64,000 bases of DNA from Acinetobacter sp. WCHA55. Lineage in GTDB: Bacteria; Pseudomonadota; Gammaproteobacteria; Pseudomonadales; Moraxellaceae. The stretch lies in contig NZ_CP032286.1 in NCBI RefSeq assembly GCF_002165305.2, positions 744,001 through 808,000 of the forward strand. The letters run 5' to 3'. Below, in pieces: positions 56,524 through 64,000 of this stretch. The notes below the pieces were generated by a model, which was given only the letters and a program-made list of their open reading frames with translations, had not been told where the DNA came from and did not search any database. The translations under genes were made by a program, and so were the position numbers. Numbering within the stretch: the stretch's first letter is position 1; the number at the start of each line of letters is the position of its first letter.

Positions 56524-56778
56524 ATGGCAACTAAAAAAGCCGGTGGTTCGACTAAGAACGGTCGTGATTCGAACCCTAAAATGCTTGGTGTTAAAATTTA
56601 CGGTGGTCAATCTGTGACTGCTGGTAACATCATCGTTCGTCAACGTGGTACAGAATTCCACGCAGGTCAAAACGTTGGTATGGGCCGTGACCATACTTTG
56701 TTTGCAACCGCTGACGGCGTAGTAAAATTCGAAGTGAAAGGTCAGTTTGGCCGTCGCTACGTAACTGTTGAAGCGTAA
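56524..56778 (+). CDS. rpmA: 50S ribosomal protein L27
   Basis: 84 residues. It has the typical N-terminus [19 protein letters not shown] near the peptidyl-transferase centre, and the [20 protein letters not shown] and [11 protein letters not shown] segments. GGAG stands before the ATG. A strong terminator follows. Confidence 0.97.
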   Translation: MATKKAGGSTKNGRDSNPKMLGVKIYGGQSVTAGNIIVRQRGTEFHAGQNVGMGRDHTLFATADGVVKFEVKGQFGRRYVTVEA

Positions 56779-56791
56779 GTTTTAATTGTAA

Positions 56792-56821
56792 GAAAAACCC
56801 ACATTTTGTGGGTTTTTTTTT
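56792..56821 (+). terminator. Rho-independent terminator of rplU-rpmA
   Basis: AAAAACCCACA-TTT-TGTGGGTTTTTTTTT immediately after rpmA. Confidence 0.9.
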
Positions 56822-56958
56822 GTCTATTCATCTGGTTAGCTTATTTTTCTTGTATTTTTAATTTTGAATTAAAGCACTAAATACCAATAAATGGTGATGT
56901 GTGTCACAAAAAATAGGAGTGTAATAAAGAAACAAAATTAAAAGAAAGGCAGACGGAT

Positions 56959-58869
56959 ATGAATAAAATAGATACAAATAGCTTGGGTAATCCAGGCAAC
57001 CAAGTAGCAGAAGTTCTTGGTCAAAAGTTAAAACAAGAGCAAAGTCATATCAGTGCTGCAGTCAAAAATGTAGTTCGGCAGTACACACTTGAGCCTAATC
57101 AATATGTTCGTAGTGAAAAGTTTACTGCAAAAGTATTGTTACTTAGTGCTTTGATGATGACTGCAAATAGTGTTTGGGCAACCAATGATGATAAAGAAAG
57201 ATGTGATGGGTGGGGTGCTACTTGGTATTGTCCAGGAACTCCAGGTCCTACTGGTCCTGCAGGGGCTGATGGTGATAGTGCTTATCAGGTAGCTGTGAAC
57301 AATGGTTTTATAGGTACAGAGGAGGCATGGTTAGAGAGTTTGAAAGGTGATACTGGTGCAACAGGAGCGCAAGGTGAGCAAGGTGAGCAAGGTCTCCAAG
57401 GTTTACAGGGCGAGCAAGGTATCCAAGGTGTGAAAGGCGATACTGGTGCAACAGGAGCGCAAGGTGAGCAAGGTGAGCAAGGTCTCCAAGGTTTACAGGG
57501 CGAGCAAGGTATCCAAGGTGTGAAAGGTGATACTGGTGCAACAGGAGCGCAAGGTGAGCAAGGCCTCCAAGGTTTACAGGGCGAGCAAGGTATCCAAGGT
57601 GTGAAAGGCGATACTGGTGCAACAGGAGCGCAAGGTGAGCAAGGTCTTCAAGGTTTACAGGGCGAGCAAGGTATCCAAGGTGTGAAAGGTGATACTGGTG
57701 CAACAGGAGCACAAGGTGAGCAAGGTCTCCAAGGTTTACAGGGCGAGCAAGGTATCCAAGGTGTGAAAGGTGATACTGGTGCAACAGGAGCGCAAGGTGA
57801 GCAAGGTCTCCAAGGTTTGCAGGGCGAGCAAGGTATCCAAGGTGTGAAAGGCGATACTGGTGCAACAGGAGCGCAAGGTGAGCAAGGTCTCCAAGGTTTA
57901 CAGGGCGAGCAAGGTATCCAAGGTGTGAAAGGTGATACTGGAGCACAAGGTGAGCAAGGTCTTCAAGGTTTACAGGGCGAGCAAGGTATCCAAGGTGTGA
58001 AAGGTGACACTGGAGCGCAAGGTGAGCAAGGTCTTCAAGGTTTACAAGGTGTGAAAGGTGATACTGGAGCTACAGGCGCAACAGGGGCACAAGGTGAACA
58101 AGGTATCCAAGGTGTGAAAGGTGTGAAAGGTGACACTGGAGCGCAAGGTGAACAAGGTCTTCAAGGTATCCAAGGTGTAAAAGGTGATACTGGAGCGCAA
58201 GGTGAGCAAGGTCTTCAAGGTCTTCAAGGTTTACAAGGTGTGAAAGGTGATATTGGAGCAACAGGTGCAACAGGATACAATGCTTATCAAGTTGCGCAAG
58301 TTAATGGTTTTGACGGCACCATCACCGAATGGCTCGCTAGCTTAAAAGGCGATATGGGTAACACAGGTATGACTGGTGCAACAGGTTTTAGTGCTTATGA
58401 TGTTGCAGTTAGTAATGGCTTTGAGGGTAGCATTACTCAATGGTTGGACAGTCTTAAAGGTGCAAATGGTACCAATGGGATTTCTAGAGAAGTGATGGAT
58501 GCTGCTGATACCTACATCTTGAATGAAGCAAAAACTTACGTAAACCAAGTTGGGCAACAAACCCTTAACCAAGCAAATGCTTATACTGATAGTCGTGTAA
58601 ATGCCTTGAATCAAGACATGCGAAAACTCGAAGATCGAACCTATGCCGCAGTGGCATCAAGTATTGCAATAGCATCTTTACCACAACCGACAGATGCGGG
58701 CTACAACATGTTTAGTGCCGGTGTGGGTACATGGGAAGGAGAGCAAGGGTATGCATTCGGTCTTAGTGGAGTGACTGAAAGTAACAAATATGTATACAAA
58801 GTAGCTGTAACAACCAATAGTGAAGGTGACTTCGGAGCAGGTGCAGCAATTGGTTGGCAGTGGAAATAA
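56959..58869 (+). CDS. Collagen-repeat trimeric autotransporter adhesin
   Basis: A 636-residue surface protein of four parts. The N-terminal part is an extended signal region (about 1-75; [20 protein letters not shown]). A collagen-like stalk follows (about 86-440) with Gly every third residue ([13 protein letters not shown], then [24 protein letters not shown] units). Three degenerate head repeats are scattered through it ([60 protein letters not shown]). A C-terminal YadA-type anchor ends the protein ([20 protein letters not shown] to GAAIGWQWK). The anchor forms a trimeric outer-membrane barrel. Likely an adhesin. The stalk repeats are near-identical in DNA. Confidence 0.93.
   Translation: MNKIDTNSLGNPGNQVAEVLGQKLKQEQSHISAAVKNVVRQYTLEPNQYVRSEKFTAKVLLLSALMMTANSVWATNDDKERCDGWGATWYCPGTPGPTGPAGADGDSAYQVAVNNGFIGTEEAWLESLKGDTGATGAQGEQGEQGLQGLQGEQGIQGVKGDTGATGAQGEQGEQGLQGLQGEQGIQGVKGDTGATGAQGEQGLQGLQGEQGIQGVKGDTGATGAQGEQGLQGLQGEQGIQGVKGDTGATGAQGEQGLQGLQGEQGIQGVKGDTGATGAQGEQGLQGLQGEQGIQGVKGDTGATGAQGEQGLQGLQGEQGIQGVKGDTGAQGEQGLQGLQGEQGIQGVKGDTGAQGEQGLQGLQGVKGDTGATGATGAQGEQGIQGVKGVKGDTGAQGEQGLQGIQGVKGDTGAQGEQGLQGLQGLQGVKGDIGATGATGYNAYQVAQVNGFDGTITEWLASLKGDMGNTGMTGATGFSAYDVAVSNGFEGSITQWLDSLKGANGTNGISREVMDAADTYILNEAKTYVNQVGQQTLNQANAYTDSRVNALNQDMRKLEDRTYAAVASSIAIASLPQPTDAGYNMFSAGVGTWEGEQGYAFGLSGVTESNKYVYKVAVTTNSEGDFGAGAAIGWQWK
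57346..58275 (+). repeat. Collagen-coding tandem repeat tract
   Basis: Twelve near-identical units in one frame: two of 90 bp, five of 81 bp, then shorter units of 72, 54, 72, 54 and 63 bp, and a final [10 protein letters not shown]. Every unit ends in a VK then starts GDTG. Differences are mostly synonymous (gatact or gacact, ctc or ctt), which suggests recent expansion by recombination or slippage. Copy number is likely to vary between strains. Confidence 0.9.
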
Positions 58870-58892
58870 CAGTGAACTATCTTAACTTAAGC

Positions 58893-58924
58893 GAAAAAGC
58901 CTCTAGTGATTTAGGGGCTTTTTC
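58893..58924 (+). terminator. Rho-independent terminator
   Basis: GAAAAAGCCTCT arm with a 7-8-nt loop and an AGGGGCTTTTTC arm, about 25 bp past the adhesin stop. Confidence 0.75.
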
Positions 58925-59088
58925 ATATCTTAACTCAAACTGAGTTCTTCATCATGATGGATATTTCACAACATTAAGCTCCAATAAATATACAAATCTT
59001 CTTATATTCTCAATTATTAGCCATAAAATTTGATTTAAGATAGCTCATCTAACAAATTGCGACTGCGCAAATTATAAAAGGTGAGATT

Positions 59089-59787
59089 ATGAAAATGCTT
59101 CGTAAGACTTTATGTGCAATGACAGTGGGTGTCGTAACACTTGGACCTGTTATGAGCAGTACAGTATTTGCAGCTCCGGTTGCAGCTTCGGAGCAACAAG
59201 CGACGACGAGTTTAGTGAAACAGTTAAGTGGTATTCAAAGTATCAGTTCTAACTTTGAGCAAACCACCAAAGTCACAAATTCATCTAAAGCGCCGAAGAA
59301 ACAAGGTTTATCTGCTCAGCATATGAATCAGACCTTTAAAGGGGTGATGAAAGTTGAGCGTCCAGGGAAATTCTATTGGGAAACTACAAGCCCTGCGAAA
59401 CAAACCATTGTGACTTCGGGCAAAACGGTTTGGATTTATGATCCAGACTTACAGCAAGCTGTTCGTCAGACTTTAGATGAACAGGTGGCGAATACACCTG
59501 CACTCTTATTGTCAGGGAATACGGAACAGATTCGTAAGTCATACCGTATTACGCAACCAAATCAGAGCAAAACCTACTATACCTTGTACCCAAAAAGCGA
59601 TGATGGTGCGTTTCAAAGTTTAACGATCAGTTTTGGTGCGAAAAATGCGCCAACGCTAATGATCTTAGAAGATTCTTTGGGACAAACCACCTATGTGCGT
59701 TTTAATAACACCAAGGTAAATACCAATATTCCAGCTTCGACCTTTAATTTTACTCCGCCTAAAGGTACAGACATTATTGACCAGTAA
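59089..59787 (+). CDS. lolA: Outer-membrane lipoprotein carrier protein LolA
   Basis: Periplasmic chaperone that carries lipoproteins from LolCDE to LolB. 232 residues with a cleavable signal (CAMTVGVVTLGPVMSSTVFA), then LolA features: QLSGIQSISSNFEQTT, MKVERPGKFYWETTSPAKQT and WIYDPDLQQAVRQTLDEQ, the hydrophobic-cavity residues of the family. A strong AAGGTGAG stands before the ATG. Terminator 15 bp later. Confidence 0.92.
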   Translation: MKMLRKTLCAMTVGVVTLGPVMSSTVFAAPVAASEQQATTSLVKQLSGIQSISSNFEQTTKVTNSSKAPKKQGLSAQHMNQTFKGVMKVERPGKFYWETTSPAKQTIVTSGKTVWIYDPDLQQAVRQTLDEQVANTPALLLSGNTEQIRKSYRITQPNQSKTYYTLYPKSDDGAFQSLTISFGAKNAPTLMILEDSLGQTTYVRFNNTKVNTNIPASTFNFTPPKGTDIIDQ

Positions 59788-59802
59788 AATGAATCTGTTG
59801 TT

Positions 59803-59828
59803 TAAAACCACCTTCGGGTGGTTTTTTA
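59803..59828 (+). terminator. Rho-independent terminator of lolA
   Basis: AAAACCACC-TTCG-GGTGGTTTTTT, a tight UUCG-type loop. Confidence 0.9.
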
Positions 59829-59918
59829 TTGGGTCACTTTTGGTTACATAACGTGGTGGGAAGTTATGGCTGTGCTTTGTATAGTCTGAGCTATTGAATA
59901 CGTAACTGCGGGTAAATC

Positions 59919-60731
59919 ATGATATTACTTCATAACAATAAAATTGGATCTGTTTTCGCAATGATGTTGTGTGTTGGATTGCTCAGCGCATGCCAGCCAC
60001 AAAATGACAGTAATGTTGAAAAAAAGGATGAGACAGCTAAACCAGCTCAAGTCACACAGACCTTGCCACTGATTGAGGCGAAAGTTAGACCCTTACAATT
60101 GGCGCGTTCTATTGCGTGTGATGAGGAAGGGTGTACTAAATATCAGTTGTATAGTTTGGAAACCAATGTGCCATGGATCAATCAATATTTTGATGAGCGG
60201 ATGAAAAAAGCCAATCCTGTGGCGTTTGAAAGTTCGAAGCAGGCAAAGTTGCAGATTGATGAAAACATGCTCAGTGAAACTTTATCTGATGTTCGTTATG
60301 TAGCGCAACGTGGTAAATATGCTGATTTTGTTTTGATGTATTATCACTACCCTGCGCGTGCCGCACATGGCATGTATCATAACGAATATATCACCTTGGA
60401 TTTGGCAACGAAAAAACGTGTTGCACTGAGTGACATCGTGGTAGACAAGACGGAGTCTCAGTTATTAGATGCATTGTATAGTGCCAATAGTATGTGGCTG
60501 TCCGATCATAATATTTCACGTGAGCAATTAAAGCTGACAGACAATTATTATATGAGTGCTAAGGGTATTGTCTTTGTTTATCCCTTATATGAATTAGCCT
60601 CTTATGCAGAAGGGATGTCTGAATTGGTTTTACCGTATCAACAAGCCAGCGGCTTAATTAAGTCGGAATATTTACCAAGTTTTGTCGATTATGCCGCTGA
60701 GCGAGAAAAAGCGGGTAAAGAAAAGCCATGA
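59919..60731 (+). CDS. DUF3298/RsiV-like lipoprotein
   Basis: 270 residues with a lipoprotein signal (FAMMLCVGLLSACQPQNDSN; lipidated Cys about residue 25), then a soluble domain. It shows RsiV/DUF3298 features: the acidic beta segments AAHGMYHNEYITLDLATKKR and VALSDIVVDKTESQLLDALY, followed by IVFVYPLYELASYAEGMSEL. Such proteins sit at the outer or inner membrane and resemble the lysozyme-sensing RsiV, but their role is unknown. Between lolA and serS on the same strand. Confidence 0.82.
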   Translation: MILLHNNKIGSVFAMMLCVGLLSACQPQNDSNVEKKDETAKPAQVTQTLPLIEAKVRPLQLARSIACDEEGCTKYQLYSLETNVPWINQYFDERMKKANPVAFESSKQAKLQIDENMLSETLSDVRYVAQRGKYADFVLMYYHYPARAAHGMYHNEYITLDLATKKRVALSDIVVDKTESQLLDALYSANSMWLSDHNISREQLKLTDNYYMSAKGIVFVYPLYELASYAEGMSELVLPYQQASGLIKSEYLPSFVDYAAEREKAGKEKP

Positions 60732-60786
60732 AAATTGCTGTAATAAGCCACAGCTAGTGATCGCGTGACTGTATTTTTCGGCCTGA

Positions 60787-62103
<1,317 letters not shown>

Positions 62104-62179
62104 TAAAGTCGATGTACTGCAAAGTTTTGTGCACAATAATTGCTTTAAGACAGTCAGATAAAACTCATTGAGGTCGTGT

Positions 62180-63556
62180 GTGGATATTTTTCCAATCTCT
62201 TTAAAGTTGCAGCAGCAACCTTGTCTGATTGTCGGTGGTGGGCATATTGCTTACCGTAAGGCAGTGTTGTTACATAAAGCAGGGGCGGTGATTCATATCA
62301 TTGCTCCTGATATTGATGCAAATTTATTGCAACTGGTTGAAGAAAGCCAAGGGCAATATATCCAAGCGCTATATCCTGCGCAGATTCAACTCAATGACTA
62401 TCGTTTAGTGATTGCTGCAACAGATGATTATGCGGTGAATACTCAAGTCTTTGAGGACTGTGAAGCGCTAAAAATACTGGTCAACAGTGTTGATGATCCA
62501 CCGCATTGTCGTTTTATGGTTCCAGCCATTGTCGATCGTTCCCCTTTGGTGATTTCAGTTGCCAGCAATGGGACATCTCCTGTTTTATCTCGCCAAATTC
62601 GTACCCAGCTTGAAACCAGTATTCCACATGGGATGGGCAAGTTGGCTGAGTTTTCAGGAAAATGGCGTGCTGCGGTGAAAGCGAAAATTTCCAGTCCTGA
62701 TGAGCGCCGTGTTTTTTGGGAAGACTTATATGCAAGTCCGCTGAAAGAACAGGTTTTTCATGACAACCTTGCTGAAGCAGATCGTTTAATCGAACAAGCG
62801 TTGTCAGAGTGGAAAACACCAAAAGGTGAGGTGTATTTGGTCGGTGCAGGTCCTGGTGATCCTGAGCTACTGACCCTCAAGGCTTTGCGTTTGATGCAAC
62901 AAGCTGATGTAGTGATTTATGATCGTTTGGTTTCCCCTGCGATTATGGAACTTTGCCGCCGTGATGCAACCAAGATTTATGTGGGTAAAGCGCGATCTAA
63001 CCATGCTGTGCCACAAGAAGGTATCAATGCCTTGTTGGTGGAATATGCTTCGAAAGGTCAGCGTGTTTGTCGTTTAAAAGGTGGTGATCCATTTATTTTT
63101 GGGCGTGGTGGCGAAGAAATTCAAGAACTTTTTGCCTCGGGTGTACCATTTCAAGTGGTTCCAGGGATTACCGCAGCTTCAGGCTGTTCCGCTTATGCAG
63201 GCATTCCACTTACCCATCGTGATTATGCACAAAGCGTACGTTTCCTTACGGGGCACTTAAAAGAGGGTTCACCTGAATTACCGTGGGATGAGTTGGTTTA
63301 TCAAAATCAAACACTTGTATTGTACATGGGCTTGGTTGGTTTAGAAAAAATTTGTGAAAAACTGATTGCGCATGGTCAACGCCCAGACATGCCAGTTGCG
63401 TTGATCTCGAAAGGAACAACGCCTGAGCAAAAAGTCGTAGTAGGTACTTTGGCCGATATTGCATCTAAAGTTGAAGAGCATCATATTCAAGCACCTACAT
63501 TGACCATCATTGGCGATGTAGTGAGTTTGCGTGAACAATTACAATGGCAAGATTAA
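62180..63556 (+). CDS. cysG: Siroheme synthase (multifunctional CysG)
   Basis: Makes siroheme for sulfite reduction from uroporphyrinogen III. The N-terminal half (about 1-215) is the dehydrogenase/ferrochelatase with the NAD-binding motif QQQPCLIVGGGHIAYRKAVL. The C-terminal half is the SAM-dependent methyltransferase (GEVYLVGAGPGDPELLTLKA; CRLKGGDPFIFGRGGEEIQE; PGITAASGCSAYAGIPLTHR). 458 residues, the length of E. coli CysG. I use the GTG at 62180, with GAGG 8 nt upstream, rather than a TTG 4 codons earlier. Confidence 0.93.
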   Translation: MDIFPISLKLQQQPCLIVGGGHIAYRKAVLLHKAGAVIHIIAPDIDANLLQLVEESQGQYIQALYPAQIQLNDYRLVIAATDDYAVNTQVFEDCEALKILVNSVDDPPHCRFMVPAIVDRSPLVISVASNGTSPVLSRQIRTQLETSIPHGMGKLAEFSGKWRAAVKAKISSPDERRVFWEDLYASPLKEQVFHDNLAEADRLIEQALSEWKTPKGEVYLVGAGPGDPELLTLKALRLMQQADVVIYDRLVSPAIMELCRRDATKIYVGKARSNHAVPQEGINALLVEYASKGQRVCRLKGGDPFIFGRGGEEIQELFASGVPFQVVPGITAASGCSAYAGIPLTHRDYAQSVRFLTGHLKEGSPELPWDELVYQNQTLVLYMGLVGLEKICEKLIAHGQRPDMPVALISKGTTPEQKVVVGTLADIASKVEEHHIQAPTLTIIGDVVSLREQLQWQD

Positions 63557-63588
63557 CTTTTGCCAAATTGAAAAAGTAGAGAAAAGCT

Positions 63589-64000
63589 GTGATCCATGTT
63601 GTTTTATACGAGCCCGAAATTCCTGCAAACACAGGCAATATCATTCGTTTATGTGCCAATACTGGAGCGCAGCTACATTTGGTTAAGCCTCTCGGCTTTG
63701 AGCTGGATGATAAAAAACTAAAACGCGCAGGTTTGGACTACCATGAGTGGGCACGCATGCAAATTTGGGAAACATTCGATGAGTGTTTAGCAGATTTAGC
63801 AAAAAAAGGGGTTGATATCAACGCGATTTATCCTTTAACCACTAAAGGAACGGAAACACCACATACTTCGGATTTGAATCGACCCGTGGCTTTACTCATG
63901 GGGCCTGAGACGCGTGGTTTGCCTGAACAGGTTCGTATGTTATTTCCAAAAGAGCATTGGATTCGTCTACCTATGGCTGAAAACTCGCGCAGTTTGAACT
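63589..64000 (+). CDS. trmL: tRNA (cytidine(34)-2'-O)-methyltransferase (partial)
   Basis: About 137 N-terminal residues from a GTG at 63589 (33 bp after cysG), with GAGA before it; the gene continues beyond the window. It is a SPOUT-class knotted methyltransferase. The N-terminus is IHVVLYEPEIPANTGNIIRL, with CANTGAQLHLVKPLGFELDD. The SAM-binding knot shows ALLMGPETRGLPEQ and the substrate-site RLPMAENSRSLN. It methylates the wobble ribose of tRNA-Leu isoacceptors. Confidence 0.9.
   Translation, partial: MIHVVLYEPEIPANTGNIIRLCANTGAQLHLVKPLGFELDDKKLKRAGLDYHEWARMQIWETFDECLADLAKKGVDINAIYPLTTKGTETPHTSDLNRPVALLMGPETRGLPEQVRMLFPKEHWIRLPMAENSRSLN

Noticed and set aside
57308..57946. 212-codon open frame on the minus strand across the collagen repeats
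   Set aside because: It is an antisense shadow of the tandem repeats: the same short leucine- and histidine-rich unit recurs because the DNA is repetitive. No start signal or family match.

Overview
The window is chromosomal DNA from an Acinetobacter-type gammaproteobacterium. Evidence is direct protein recognition (the BfmR/BfmS two-component pair, the AdeI-AdeJ-AdeK efflux system, an IS5/IS903-group element of the kind common in Acinetobacter), the fused nuoCD gene of a 13-gene nuo operon, and AT-leaning base composition. No rRNA, tRNA or CRISPR array was seen.

Layout. 1-5.9 kb (minus strand): a urea amidolyase operon, allophanate hydrolase then urea carboxylase then a GntR regulator that runs off the left edge, with a clear operator-like dyad at the promoter. 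5.9-8.4 kb: a decayed island with a 93-bp IS5-type remnant, a gene wreck in several frames, an intact 1,039-bp IS element and two truncated genes beside it. 8.5-13 kb (minus): class Ia ribonucleotide reductase nrdA and nrdB with a 45-residue membrane-protein ORF between them; candidate NrdR boxes and a DnaA box lie upstream. 13.6-16.4 kb: bfmRS and a small convergent unknown gene. 16.9-32 kb: the complete NADH dehydrogenase I operon nuoA-N. 32-36.9 kb: upp, two cold-shock-domain proteins (one fused to a membrane segment and an Excalibur domain), a divergent LysR/ferredoxin-NADP reductase pair resembling finR-fpr, and a J-domain-like protein. 37-39.1 kb: a two-gene, very AT-rich ATPase plus HNH nuclease module resembling the Septu anti-phage system, wedged behind the valS terminator. 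39.2-46 kb: valS, an unknown gene, a short-chain dehydrogenase, an exported agmatine-deiminase-like protein and two YbjQ-family genes. 46-51.9 kb (minus): adeIJK. 51.9-55.7 kb: PAP2 phosphatase, the membrane protein known as SpecificRecomb, and ispB. 56-56.8 kb: rplU-rpmA. 57-58.9 kb: a collagen-repeat trimeric autotransporter. 59-64 kb: lolA, a DUF3298-like lipoprotein, serS, cysG and the start of trmL.

Most of the window is core metabolism and envelope biology with clear operons and rho-independent terminators. The accessory parts are the IS island (6.1-8.4 kb), the Septu-like pair (37.0-39.1 kb) and the repeat-rich surface protein (57.0-58.9 kb). I did not find a system that is clearly undescribed. 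The best candidates for a second look are the Septu-like module, the cold-shock/Excalibur fusion, the nrdA-nrdB spacer ORF and several palindromic operators.
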